Shown: positions 1-7,524 of the stretch, one piece after another
How the letters are laid out: each line of letters begins with the position of its first letter
Position numbering within the stretch: position 1 is the stretch's first letter
Source: Anaeromyxobacter oryzisoli
Lineage (GTDB): Bacteria; Myxococcota; Myxococcia; Myxococcales; Anaeromyxobacteraceae
DNA length: 34,139 bases
Assembly (NCBI RefSeq): GCF_022690765.1
Contig: NZ_JALCZA010000049.1
Span: 1 to 34,139, forward strand
Direction of reading: 5' to 3'
The notes under the pieces: generated by a model
What the model saw: the letters and a program-made list of their open reading frames with translations, nothing else
Database searches by the model: none
Told to the model about the DNA's origin: nothing
Made by a program: the position numbers and the translations under genes

Positions 1-2
1 CC

Positions 3-458
3 GCGCTGCGCGGCCGCCTGGAGGACGTCGCCGGGCGGGTCGGCGCGCGCGCGGCGGCGCCGCCGGGCGTGCGCGCCGGCGCGAGGCGCGCGCTCGTCGA
101 GGAGCTCGAGGAGCTCCTCCGCCCGCACCTCGAGTGGGAGGAGCGGACCGTGCACCCGCTCGTGGACAAGTTCGCGTGCGAGGGGCCGGCTGCCTTCAGC
201 GCGTCGATGCGCTACGAGCATCGGATCATCCGCCGATCGCTCGACGAGCTCGCGCGGAGTGCGTCCGCCGCCGACGGAGCCGCCGCGGACTTCACGCGCC
301 GGGCGGACCGGCTGCTCGGGGTGGTGCTCGCGCACTTCGAGCTCGAGGAGGAGGTGCTGTTCCCGATCCTCGACCGGACCATGAGCCCGCAGGCGCTCCG
401 CGCGCACCTCGGCGACGCCCCGGCGCCCTCCGGGGGCCCGGCGGGCGCTGGCGGCTGA
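3..458 (+). CDS. Hemerythrin-like (HHE) domain protein, 5' end cut by the window
   Basis: The frame is open from base 3 with G or C at nearly every third position, so the gene very probably starts left of the window; a GTG at 69 is the first start codon inside it. The visible product is helical and carries the spaced His/Glu pattern of hemerythrin-like four-helix bundles: HLEWEERTVHP, then RYEHRIIRRSL, then AHFELEEEVLFP. In this family these residues bind a non-heme di-iron centre used for oxygen or nitric oxide sensing, storage or iron-sulfur repair. No signal peptide can be judged because the N-terminus is missing. The Gly/Pro/Ala-rich last 20 residues look like a disordered tail. It is convergent with the peptidase gene to its right. 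Family assignment is fairly secure; the specific role is not. Confidence 0.75.
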   Translation, partial: ALRGRLEDVAGRVGARAAAPPGVRAGARRALVEELEELLRPHLEWEERTVHPLVDKFACEGPAAFSASMRYEHRIIRRSLDELARSASAADGAAADFTRRADRLLGVVLAHFELEEEVLFPILDRTMSPQALRAHLGDAPAPSGGPAGAGG

Positions 459-497
459 ACGGCCGATCATGATTCGTGAACGGTGAGCGGGGAGGGG

Positions 498-533
498 CCC
501 CACCGCAGGTGGGGAGGGGCAGCGCTCCTCCCC
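498..533. other. Two mutually exclusive hairpins between convergent genes
   Basis: CCCCACC (498-504) pairs with GGTGGGG (508-514) across a 3-base loop. GGGGAGG (511-517) pairs with CCTCCCC (527-533). The two helices share bases 511-514, so they cannot form together. The run GGGGAGGGGC also occurs twice (489-498 and 511-520). The element lies in the gap after the hemerythrin-like gene and could help termination of either convergent transcript; there is no clear U-tract. Confidence 0.45.
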
Positions 534-609
534 GCGGGACAGCGCGCGCCAGCGCGCGTGGGCCCCGCGGAGCCAGGGGTGGGGCCACGGCGGGCTTCGC
601 TCGACGGGG

Positions 610-626
610 CGGGGGCGCAGCCCCCG
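610..626. terminator. GC-rich hairpin, candidate terminator for the convergent pair
   Basis: A perfect 7-bp stem, CGGGGGC (610-616) and GCCCCCG (620-626), closes a 3-base loop. It lies between the hemerythrin-like gene stop (458) and the peptidase stop (728). There is no T-run, as is common for terminators in very GC-rich genomes, so the terminator role is inferred from position and structure. Confidence 0.4.
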
Positions 627-636
627 TGTAAACATG

Positions 637-698
637 GCTAAACGAGGGCGCGAGGCGCGACACCGAAGGTGTTCGCGAATCGCGAACCCTCGTTTAGC
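637..698. terminator. Long stem-loop with 12-bp perfect outer stem, 3' of dcp
   Basis: GCTAAACGAGGG (637-648) is the exact reverse complement of CCCTCGTTTAGC (687-698). The enclosed segment contains an inner hairpin, ACACC-gaa-GGTGT, flanked by further CGCG pairing. It begins 30 bases beyond the dcp stop, so it is well placed as the dcp terminator or an mRNA 3'-end stabiliser. It could also be one copy of a dispersed intergenic repeat, which cannot be tested within one window. Confidence 0.55.
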
Positions 699-727
699 GG
701 AGGACGCGGCCTCCCCGCGCCCCCCGA

Positions 728-2878
728 TCAGCTCTTCGGAGACGGGGCCTGCGCCGGCTCCGGGAAGCCGCGCCGCCGCATGAGCGCCCCGATCCCGGCG
801 TCGCGCCCGCGGAAGGCGCGGTAGGCCTCGGCGGGATCGACGGTGTTCCCGGCCGAGAAGACGTGCTCCCGCAGGCGCCTCGCGACCTCGCGGTCGTACG
901 GGCCCTTCGCCTCGAGGAACGCCTCGTAGGCGTCGGCGGCCAGGGTGTCCGCCCAGAGGTAGGCGTAGTAGCCCGCCGAGTACCCGTCGTCGGCGAACAG
1001 GTGCTGGAACTGGGGCAGGCGGTGGCGCATCACGATCTCGCGCGGCATCCCCAGCGCCGCGAGGGCGTCGCGCTCGAACGCGGCCGGATCGATCGGCCGC
1101 TCGCCCGCGAGGTGCAGCTTCATGTCCACCAGCGCGGCGGCGAGGTACTCCACGGTCTCGAAGCCCTGGTTGAAGCGCGCCGCCCGCTCGATCCGGGCCA
1201 CGAGGGCGGCGGGGATCGGCGCGCCCGTCTTCACGTGGCGGGCGAAGCGGCCGAGCACCTCGGGGGTGGCGAGCCAGCGCTCGAGGAGCTGCGAGGGGAA
1301 CTCCACGTAGTCGCGCGCGACGGAGGTCCCGGAGAGCGACGGGTACGCGACGCTCGAGCTCAGCCCGTGCAGCGCGTGGCCGAACTCGTGGAAGAGGGTC
1401 TGGGCGTCGGTCCAGCTCACCAGGACCGGCTCCCCCGGCTTCCCCTTCACGAAGTTCGCGTTGTTGGAGACGATGGTGGTGATCTCCTCCTCGAACCGCT
1501 CCTGGTTCCGGTAGGCGCTCATCCACGCGCCGGAGCGCTTCCCCTCCCGCGCGTAGGGGTCGAAGTACCAGAGCCCGACGAGCCGGCCGCGCCCGTCCCG
1601 GACCTCCCACACGCGCACGTCGGGGTGGTAGACCGGCACGCCCTGCGCCGGGGTGAAGTGGAGGTCGAGCAGCTCGCCCGCGACCCAGAACATCCCCTCC
1701 CGCAGCCGTTCGAGCTGCAGGTACGGCTTCACCTCGTCCTCGTCCAGGTCGTACCTCGCCTTGCGCACCTTCTCGGCGTAGCAGCGGTAGTCCCACGGCT
1801 CGATGGTGATCCCGGCCCGCTCCCGGTCCGCGATCGCCTGCATGTCGGCGACCTCCTCGCGGACGCGGGCCACCGCCGCGGGCCACACCGCCTCCATGAG
1901 CGCCAGCGCGCGCTCGGGGGTCCCGGCCATCTGGTCCTCGAGCCGCCAGTGCGCGTGGGTCGGGTAGCCGAGGAGGCGCGCCCGCTCGGCGCGCAGCCGC
2001 AGGATCTCGGCGACGGCGGCCTTGTTGTCGTGCGCGCCCCCGAGGTCGCCGCGCAGGACGAAGGTGCGCCACACCCGCTCCCGGAGGTCGCGACGCGCGG
2101 AGTAGGTGAGGAAGGGCTCGACCGCGGAGCGGGTGTTCAGGACCGCCCACTTGCCCCGCTGCCCACGCGCCTCGGCGGCCGCGCTCATCGCCTCGCCGAC
2201 CGACGCCGGGAGCCCCGCCAGCGCTTGCTCGTCGTCGAGGAGCAGCATGGACTCCTCGTCGGCGAGCACGTTCTGCCCGAACGCGGTGAAGAGCGCGGCG
2301 AGCCGGGCGTTGATCGCGGCGACGCGCGCCTTGGCCGCCGGGTCGAGCCGGGCGCCCGCGCGCGAGAAGTTCGTGTGGTGGAGCCAGGCGAGGCGGCGCT
2401 GCTCGGGCGTCCGGCAGGACCGGTCGCGCGTCGCGTAGACGGCCTCGATGCGCGCGAAGAGCCGCTCGTTCTGGGTGATCCGATCGCGGAACGCCGCGAG
2501 GCGCGGCGCCACCTCGCGCTCCACCGCCTGGAACTCCGGCGTGCTCAGCGTGGAGGAGTAGACGTCGTACACGGCGAGGACCCGATCGAGCGCGCGGCCC
2601 GAGCGCTCCAGGGCGGCGAGGGTGTTCTCGAAGGTGGGCGGCTCGGGGCTCGTCGCGATGGCGTCCACGGCGGCGAGCTGCGCCGCCATCGCACGCTCGA
2701 GCGCCGGCGCGAGGTGCTCCACCTTCACCGCGTCGAACGGCGGGACGCCGCCGTAGGGTCCGGACCAGGGGAGGAGCAGGGGATTCGTCATGGGGACCTC
2801 CGCGCCGCGGACGGGCCGCGCCGCCGGGGCCGCGACCAGGAGCATTTGGATGCACGCGCTCGCGACGAGACCTGGCAC
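728..2878 (-). CDS. dcp: M3 family peptidyl-dipeptidase Dcp
   Basis: This is a zinc metallopeptidase of family M3A that removes dipeptides from peptide C-termini. The HEFGH zinc motif lies at codons 1376-1390 (His497 and His501 from the longest start), in the context TLFHEFGHALHG, and the distal part keeps the family blocks SLSGTSVARDYVEFPSQ and YSAGYYAYLW. Similarity to E. coli Dcp as I know it runs along the whole protein, for example VPVYHPDVRVWEV. Two starts are possible. GTG at 2878 adds 29 residues with a hydrophobic stretch that could be an export signal, but it lacks an early positive charge. ATG at 2791 (MTNPLLLPW) gives 687 residues, close to the usual length, and has GGAGG five bases upstream. 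GGAGG also precedes the GTG start. The gene stands alone. Function is well supported; start and cellular location are open. Confidence 0.93.
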   Translation of the reverse strand: MPGLVASACIQMLLVAAPAARPVRGAEVPMTNPLLLPWSGPYGGVPPFDAVKVEHLAPALERAMAAQLAAVDAIATSPEPPTFENTLAALERSGRALDRVLAVYDVYSSTLSTPEFQAVEREVAPRLAAFRDRITQNERLFARIEAVYATRDRSCRTPEQRRLAWLHHTNFSRAGARLDPAAKARVAAINARLAALFTAFGQNVLADEESMLLLDDEQALAGLPASVGEAMSAAAEARGQRGKWAVLNTRSAVEPFLTYSARRDLRERVWRTFVLRGDLGGAHDNKAAVAEILRLRAERARLLGYPTHAHWRLEDQMAGTPERALALMEAVWPAAVARVREEVADMQAIADRERAGITIEPWDYRCYAEKVRKARYDLDEDEVKPYLQLERLREGMFWVAGELLDLHFTPAQGVPVYHPDVRVWEVRDGRGRLVGLWYFDPYAREGKRSGAWMSAYRNQERFEEEITTIVSNNANFVKGKPGEPVLVSWTDAQTLFHEFGHALHGLSSSVAYPSLSGTSVARDYVEFPSQLLERWLATPEVLGRFARHVKTGAPIPAALVARIERAARFNQGFETVEYLAAALVDMKLHLAGERPIDPAAFERDALAALGMPREIVMRHRLPQFQHLFADDGYSAGYYAYLWADTLAADAYEAFLEAKGPYDREVARRLREHVFSAGNTVDPAEAYRAFRGRDAGIGALMRRRGFPEPAQAPSPKS

Positions 2879-3240
2879 GGGGACGCCTCCGCGGAAAGAG
2901 TCATGGCCACGCGCCCGCGTGGAGCGCGACGGCCTCCGACGGAGAGCGGGTGCGTCATCCCGCTGTTGTGCGGCGCGGCAGGGTCCGGGTCAAGGCGGAG
3001 CCCCGTCCAGCGCGCAGCGAACGGTGCCCAGCGATCGGTGCGCGACGCGCCCGACGCCGAGGCGACCCACGCTCGTCCCCGGCCGTGAGCGGGTGAGCGA
3101 GCACCCACCGCGGGATCGTCGGCCGTGTCGGCGCCGTGTCACGGGATCTGGTGACGCGATCCCGAGGAAGACGGCTCCCCTTTCGAGCATCACCTAGGGT
3201 AACGTGACCGCGTCGAAACGCTCGAGGGGAGGATCGACAC
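2879..3240. other. Divergent intergenic region between dcp and the barrel gene
   Basis: These 362 bases separate the divergently transcribed dcp and the 3241 gene and must hold both promoters. I see no convincing -35/-10 pair and no tRNA or clear small gene. The only sites I can point to are the SD-like GGGGAGG just before ATG 3241 and the GGAGG before GTG 2878. The reading frames covering this stretch have unbiased third positions and no recognisable domains. Confidence 0.5.
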
Positions 3241-3816
3241 ATGAGAGCTCTCGCCGCCGCGCTCGCCGCGGTCGCGCTGCTGACGCCGGCCGTCGGGCTG
3301 GCCCAGCCCGTCTCGGACGCATCCGGGCCCGACACCTACCTCCAGCTTCACCTCGGCGCGGTGTTCCCGCGGTCGAGCGCGCTCGATCCGCTCGATCCCG
3401 GCTACGACGTCGGCGGCACGTTCGGCGCGCGGTTCAACCCGAACGTGAGCGTCGAGGGCGCGCTCGCGTACGAGCGCGCGGAGGGGAGCTCGAGCGGGAC
3501 GACCCTCGTCTACCAGGACCTCCCCTTCACGGTGAGCCTGCGGCTCCGGGTGCCGGTGCAGCGGATGGAGCTCTCCGGCCTCGGCGGCGTCGGCCTCCAC
3601 AACCCGTGGTTGACGACCCGCCTCGCCGGCGTGCGCACGACCGAGCACGCGACGGCCTTCGGCTACCACCTCGGCGCGGCGATCGCGGCGGAGCTCTGGC
3701 CGACCACGCTCGTGGGGGTCGAGGCGCGGTGGACGTTCCTCGATCCGCGGCTCGACGGCGTGAGGACACGGCTCGACACGCTGCGGATCGCCGCGACGCT
3801 CCAGTATCGCTTCTGA
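3241..3816 (+). CDS. Small outer-membrane beta-barrel protein
   Basis: The 191-residue product begins with a typical signal peptide (MRALAAALAAVALLTPAVGLAQP, cleavage likely after GLA). Alternating hydrophobic/polar strands follow, and it ends in a beta strand with a C-terminal Phe (LQYRF), the usual signature for BAM-dependent barrel insertion. The segment FGARFNPNVSVEGALAYER resembles OmpX/OmpA-like 8-stranded barrels (outer membrane protein beta-barrel domain). ATG at 3241 follows GGGGAGG at a good distance. It lies 96 bases upstream of the csgG-like lipoprotein gene on the same strand, so it may provide an outer-membrane component of that unit, although it could have its own terminator and promoter. 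The specific ligand or function is unknown. Confidence 0.8.
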   Translation: MRALAAALAAVALLTPAVGLAQPVSDASGPDTYLQLHLGAVFPRSSALDPLDPGYDVGGTFGARFNPNVSVEGALAYERAEGSSSGTTLVYQDLPFTVSLRLRVPVQRMELSGLGGVGLHNPWLTTRLAGVRTTEHATAFGYHLGAAIAAELWPTTLVGVEARWTFLDPRLDGVRTRLDTLRIAATLQYRF

Positions 3817-3912
3817 CCATCACGCGGCCGCCGCGGCTCGCGCGCGGCCGGTGCGATCGCTCCAGGACCAGCAGCTCGAGGTCGCCGCCCGGCGGCGAGG
3901 AGGAGAACAGGG

Positions 3913-4884
3913 ATGCGAGTTCGTCTTGTCACCGGCGGGGCGCTGCTCCTGCTGTCGGCGTGCGCGACGCCGTCGCAGCGGCCCTCGGTCGTGGAGTCGC
4001 CGGTCTCCGGGCGCGCGCAGGTCCAGGCGCAAGCGGCGCGCCAGGTCCCGGGAACGGTGCGCTACAAGCGCAAGGTCGCGATCGGTCGGTTCACGAACGA
4101 GACGACCTACGGTCGGTCGCTGCTCAACGACGCCGATCTGGACCGGCTCGGGAAGCAGGCGTCGGACATGCTCTCGTCGAGGCTCGTCATGTCGGGCCAG
4201 TTCATCGTGCTCGAGCGCCCCGACGCCGCGAAGATCGAGCGCGAGCAGGGCGTCGCCAAGGCCGGCGCGCTCGTGGGCGCGGACACCTTGATCGTCGGCT
4301 CGGTCACGGAGTTCGGCCGATCCGTCGGCGGCAAGGTCGGGTTCCTCTCCAGCACGAAGGAGCAGATCGCGAAGGCCAAGGTCGACGTCCGGCTCGTGGA
4401 CGTGAAGACCGGGCACGCCTACTTCTCGGCCACCGGCGCAGGCCAGGCCTCCACCGAGGTCGGCGAGGTGGCCGGCTTCGGCAGCCGCTCCGAGTACGAC
4501 GCGACCCTGAACGACCGCGCGATCGCGGCCGCCATCTCGGACCTCATCGATCGCCTGGTGTCGAAGCTCGGCGAGCGGCCGTGGCGCACCGACATCGTCG
4601 AGGTGCAGGGCTCGCAGGTGTTCGTGAGCGGGGGGCGGAGCCAGGGGCTCCGGCCAGGCGACGATCTCGTCGTCCTCGAGGCGGGCCAGGTCGTGAAGAG
4701 CAAGCAGTCCGGCTTCGAGCTGACGCTGCCGCCGCGGCGGGTCGCGGCGCTCCGGGTCCTCTCGAATTTCGGCGAGGACGAGACGAGCGAAGGCTCCGTG
4801 TGCCAGGTCGTGGCCGGCGCGGTGGACCGCGCCGCGCTCGCCAGGCTGTACGTCGTGCAGGTGAAGGACGGAGGCCAGCCATGA
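3913..4884 (+). CDS. CsgG-family outer-membrane secretion lipoprotein
   Basis: The 323-residue product has a lipoprotein signal with lipobox LSAC (lipid-modified Cys17, Ala at +2, so outer-membrane sorting is expected). The core matches the CsgG/HfaB family: KVAIGRFTNET at about 57-67, a segment running through MLSSRLVMSGQFIVLERPD, then LVGADTLIVGSVTEFG, and a distal RAIAAAISDLIDRLV helix. In curli systems CsgG forms a nonameric outer-membrane channel. E. coli CsgG has 277 residues; the extra C-terminal part here (about 225-323, from VEVQGSQVFVSGGRSQGLRPGDDL) looks like an additional beta domain. A purine-rich SD (GAGGAGGAGAACAGGG) precedes ATG 3913. Its stop overlaps the next start as ATGA, so it leads a translationally coupled operon. 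No curlin, CsgE or CsgF gene is near, so curli assembly is unlikely. Confidence 0.88.
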   Translation: MRVRLVTGGALLLLSACATPSQRPSVVESPVSGRAQVQAQAARQVPGTVRYKRKVAIGRFTNETTYGRSLLNDADLDRLGKQASDMLSSRLVMSGQFIVLERPDAAKIEREQGVAKAGALVGADTLIVGSVTEFGRSVGGKVGFLSSTKEQIAKAKVDVRLVDVKTGHAYFSATGAGQASTEVGEVAGFGSRSEYDATLNDRAIAAAISDLIDRLVSKLGERPWRTDIVEVQGSQVFVSGGRSQGLRPGDDLVVLEAGQVVKSKQSGFELTLPPRRVAALRVLSNFGEDETSEGSVCQVVAGAVDRAALARLYVVQVKDGGQP

Positions 4885-5174
4885 GGAAGCTCCTCGCCGC
4901 CGCGGTCCTCGCGCTCGCCGCCTGCGCGGGGCCGACCACGGTCGTCCGCACCGTGGACACCCGCCCCGCGATCGCGTTCTCCGGCGCCCCCTGGGGCACC
5001 GTCCTCTACGTGGACGGCGTCGCGGTCGGCGATCCGCGCGAGTACGACGGCCATCCGAACGTGCTCCGGGTCGAGCCGGGCACGCACGACCTCGAGCTCC
5101 GCCAGGGCGACCAGGTCGTCTTCGATCAGCGCGTCTTCGTCGAGAGCGAGCTCAAGACGGTGGTGGTGCACTGA
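4881..5174 (+). CDS. Small PEGA-like lipoprotein
   Basis: The 97-residue product has a lipobox (LAAC, Cys15, Ala +2). Its body reads like one PEGA-type beta domain: GTVLYVDGVAVGDP, then LRVEPGTHDLELRQG, then VFVESELKTVVV. PEGA domains are short surface or periplasmic beta modules often found with polysaccharide-binding or envelope proteins. The start overlaps the csgG stop (ATGA) and its own stop overlaps the next ATG (TGATG), so expression is coupled on both sides. The CsgG/DUF4810/DUF799 set I know from other proteobacteria has three genes, so this one may be an addition here. The exact domain assignment rests on short motifs; lipoprotein status is clear. Confidence 0.75.
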   Translation: MRKLLAAAVLALAACAGPTTVVRTVDTRPAIAFSGAPWGTVLYVDGVAVGDPREYDGHPNVLRVEPGTHDLELRQGDQVVFDQRVFVESELKTVVVH

Positions 5175-5584
5175 TGCGCGCGCCCGTGTTCGCCTTCGCC
5201 GTCGCCCTCGCCGTCTCCGGCTGCGCCGCCCGGACCACGTACCACTGGGGCAGCTACGACGAGACCCTCTACAAGCACTACAAGCGGCCGCTCGACCGCG
5301 AGGCGTGGGTCGCGGGGCTCGAGGAGACCGTCCTCGCAGCGGAGCAGGACGGGGAACGCGTCCCGCCCGGCGTGTACGCGGAGCTCGGGTACGCGCTCCT
5401 CGAGGAGGGCCAGACGAAGGAGGCCATCTCCTACTTCGAGAAGGAGAAGACGAAGTGGCCCGAGTCGCGCGTCCTCATGGAGAAGATGATCCGCAACGCG
5501 CAGCAGCGGGCCGGCAACGTCGCCGGCGCGCGGATCCCTGCCTCGACGCGCGGCCCGGCCGGCGCGGTGGAGACGAAGCGATGA
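5174..5584 (+). CDS. DUF4810 family lipoprotein
   Basis: The 136-residue product has a lipoprotein signal (lipobox VSGC, Cys17, Ala +2). Immediately after it comes the family hallmark [18 protein letters not shown], followed by a TPR-like helical pair ([28 protein letters not shown]). DUF4810 proteins usually sit between a CsgG-like and a DUF799 lipoprotein gene, as in Neisseria where the three are linked. Here it overlaps both neighbours by one to four bases. The helical part suggests a protein-protein adaptor role at the inner face of the outer membrane, which is inference. The last 25 residues are low-complexity. Family call is confident; biochemical function is undescribed as far as I know. 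Confidence 0.87.
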   Translation: MRAPVFAFAVALAVSGCAARTTYHWGSYDETLYKHYKRPLDREAWVAGLEETVLAAEQDGERVPPGVYAELGYALLEEGQTKEAISYFEKEKTKWPESRVLMEKMIRNAQQRAGNVAGARIPASTRGPAGAVETKR

Positions 5585-6240
5585 CTTTCATCTGCCGCTC
5601 TGCGGCGCGCCGGCTCGCGCTCGGCGTCGCGCTCGTGGTGCTCGCCGCCGGCTGCGCGACCGCGCCCAAGAAGGACTACGCGAAGCTCGTGGCGGCCCAG
5701 CCACGCTCGATCCTGGTCGTCCCGGTCGTGAACAACAGCGTGGACGTGAACGCGCCCGACTACTTCCTCTCCACCCTCCCGGTCCCGGTGGGCGAGCGCG
5801 GCTACTACGTGTTCCCCGTCAACCTGGTGAAGCGTCTCCTCGAGGACGACGGCCTCTCCGACGCGGCGCTCGTCCACGGCGCGGACCCGGCCAAGCTCGC
5901 GAGCCTGTTCGGCGCCGACGCGATCCTCTACGTCACGATCGAGAAGTGGGAGGCGAAGTGGGTGCTCGTGTCCACCTACGTGACGGTCGAGTTCCAGTAC
6001 GTGCTGAAGGACGGCAAGACGGGCGCGACGCTCTGGGAGGAGCACCAGAAGATGGAGTACTCGTCGGACTCCGGCGGCGGCGGGCTCCTCGGGGCGATCG
6101 TGTCGGCCGCGGTGACGAAGGCGTCGCCCAACTACATGCCGCTCGCGCGCCAGGCGAGCTGGAAGGCGATGGCGTTCCCTGGCCCGGGCTTCCCGGCCGG
6201 TCCTTACCGGCCGGAGCACGGGATCGACCTGAAACAGTGA
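5581..6240 (+). CDS. DUF799 / GNA1162-like lipoprotein
   Basis: The 219-residue product has a lipobox (LAAGC, Cys25, Ala +2) preceded by an Arg-containing n-region. The body matches the DUF799 family that includes neisserial GNA1162: [55 protein letters not shown] and [16 protein letters not shown]1162 has a fold related to TolB-N and CsgG-type domains and is thought to assemble with the CsgG-like partner. The gene overlaps DUF4810 (ATGA) and is the last of the four-gene lipoprotein operon. The segment [22 protein letters not shown] is the Gly-rich loop typical of the family. Substrate unknown. Confidence 0.88.
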   Translation: MTFICRSAARRLALGVALVVLAAGCATAPKKDYAKLVAAQPRSILVVPVVNNSVDVNAPDYFLSTLPVPVGERGYYVFPVNLVKRLLEDDGLSDAALVHGADPAKLASLFGADAILYVTIEKWEAKWVLVSTYVTVEFQYVLKDGKTGATLWEEHQKMEYSSDSGGGGLLGAIVSAAVTKASPNYMPLARQASWKAMAFPGPGFPAGPYRPEHGIDLKQ

Positions 6241-6419
6241 TGGCGGGCGGTGCGGCTCGCGTGCGAGCGCCGAGCGGGCCTCCGACGGCCCTGCTCCGCT
6301 CGCCGCGAGGCGCCGCGCTCCGAGCGCCGGCCACGAGCGCGGGCGCTCACGAAGGCGAGCGGGTGCTGCGCCACCTTCGGAGCGGGATCGCGCGGTGATC
6401 CGGCGAGCTCGCGAGACCG

Positions 6420-6645
6420 CGCCGCGGTCCAGGATCCCGAGCCGTTGCATCCGCGCCTCGAGGCGCTCGAAGGCGTGGCGCTCGATGCGCGTCACGATCC
6501 GGCGGTCGCCGGGCCCGTAGAAGTCTTCGCGGACCTCGACGTCGCGGGCGCCGAGCGCCGCGTGGAGCGCGCGCGCGGCGACGTTGTCCTCCTTCACCGT
6601 GAACCAGCACGCGTCCACGCGGCCGAGCAGCGCGCCGACTTCGGG
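6420..6645 (-). pseudogene. C-terminal fragment of a GNAT acetyltransferase
   Basis: On the minus strand a short stretch with coding-like third positions reads [20 protein letters not shown] followed by [20 protein letters not shown] and [13 protein letters not shown]. This matches the end of Gcn5-related N-acetyltransferases, where N-x-x-A-x-x-x-Y/H-x-x-x-G is the last helix before the final strands. The acetyl-CoA-binding motif R/QxxGxG/A and everything upstream are absent: the coding signal ends abruptly near 6645 on the 5' side. No stop is seen directly at the natural end; the frame simply runs on into unbiased sequence. It is therefore most likely a truncated relic. The call rests on motif recognition alone. 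Confidence 0.55.
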
Positions 6646-6677
6646 CCTCCTTGGGGCGGAGGGGATGCTCGGCGGGC

Positions 6678-6699
6678 CTCGTGACCCGCAGGTCACGAG
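6678..6699. repeat. Perfect 9-bp inverted repeat
   Basis: CTCGTGACC (6678-6686) and GGTCACGAG (6691-6699) are exact reverse complements around CGCA. It lies between the GNAT fragment and the kinase remnant. It could be a left-over terminator, an operator, or a recombination scar; the sequence does not decide. Confidence 0.4.
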
Positions 6700-7032
6700 C
6701 GTGCGGCGAGTCGGTGAGGACGCGCCGCGAGCGGATTCGAGCTGGCCGCCCCATCGCCCGCGGTCGCCCAACCGTCACCGCCACGCCGCGCGGGAGTCAC
6801 GAGGGCCGCTCAGGATCGAGCGCCGGCGCCGCGGGAGGTCGCGGCGGTACGGGAGCGAGCGTGCTGATGGCGACACCCACCCGCATCGAGCTGGTCCTCG
6901 CGGCGGAGGAGTCCCGGCGCTCCTCCCTGGGCGAGGTGCTGACCGGCGACGCGCGGGTGGCGCCGGACGAGCGCGTGGAGCGCGTCGACCGTCAACGACA
7001 TCCTCGATCTCTCGAAGCTCGAGGCGGGGCGG

Positions 7033-7524
7033 ATGACCGTGTCCCCCGCGCCCTTCGACCTCGCCGAGGTCGTGAGCGACGTCGCGGGCACCGCGCGCCT
7101 GCTCGTGGGCTCCAAGCCGGTGGAGGTCCGGGTCGAGGTCGCGCCCGGGCTCGTCCTGCGGTCGGACGCGCCGAAGGTGCGCCAGATCCTGGTGAACCTC
7201 GTCGGCAACGCGGCGAAGTTCACCGACGCCGGGTTCATCCGCGTCGCCGCCGCGCCCGGGGCGGGGGGCGGCGCGATCCTCTCGGTCGAGGACACCGGGT
7301 GCGGCATCGACGCGGCGGACCTGCCGAGGCTGTTCGTCCCGTTCGGCCAGCTCGAGGACGCGGCGACGCGCACGCACGAGGGTACCGGGCTCGGGCTCGT
7401 CATCACCCGCTCGCTTGCGACGCTGCTGGGCGGGAGCGTCCAGGTCGAGAGCCGCCGAGGCGCGGGCAGCACCTTCACCGTCCACCTGCCGGGCATCGCC
7501 CCGCGAGGAGAGCGCACACCGTGA
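7033..7524 (+). CDS. Histidine kinase remnant: ATPase half only, H-box missing
   Basis: The intact frame from ATG 7033 encodes 163 residues of a HATPase_c domain with N-box VRQILVNLVGNAAKF, G1 box VEDTGCGI and G2 box GTGLGLVI. Codons just upstream in the same frame (6982-7032) read STVNDILDLSKLEAGR, the second helix of a HisKA dimerisation domain, so the original gene began earlier. The upstream coding signal (from ATG 6867, MATPTRIELVLAAEES) is in a different frame. G/C third-position bias switches frame at about 6982-6987, and the frame used at 7033 has a stop at 6940. No phosphoacceptor His with an H-E motif is present in either part. A frameshift plus internal deletion is the simplest reading. 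The fragment could still be translated and bind ATP but could not autophosphorylate normally. It overlaps the receiver gene as GTGA. Confidence 0.6.
   Translation: MTVSPAPFDLAEVVSDVAGTARLLVGSKPVEVRVEVAPGLVLRSDAPKVRQILVNLVGNAAKFTDAGFIRVAAAPGAGGGAILSVEDTGCGIDAADLPRLFVPFGQLEDAATRTHEGTGLGLVITRSLATLLGGSVQVESRRGAGSTFTVHLPGIAPRGERTP

Larger units (their letters stand above)
6241..6866. other. Degenerate intergenic stretch after the lipoprotein operon
   Basis: No intact gene is visible in these 626 bases. The left part (6241-6419) has reading frames with unbiased third positions and no clear terminator. The middle holds a fragment of an acetyltransferase gene on the minus strand (6420-6645, listed separately). 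To its right is a perfect inverted repeat, CTCGTGACC-cgca-GGTCACGAG (6678-6699). The stretch 6700-6860 shows nothing recognisable before the kinase remnant. Confidence 0.6.

Noticed and set aside
863-3088. Long plus-strand open frame (741 codons) opposite dcp
   Set aside because: It is antisense to a clearly conserved peptidase, is rich in Arg/Val/Gly/His as expected from complementing GC-rich codons, and shows no domain. Similar shadows oppose the P5CDH gene (9079-10893), the double ATPase gene (19582-21477) and others.
3913-6240. Curli (csg) operon
   Set aside because: Only a CsgG-family protein is present; there is no CsgA/CsgB curlin repeat protein, CsgE or CsgF. The DUF4810/DUF799 partners fit the other CsgG locus type.
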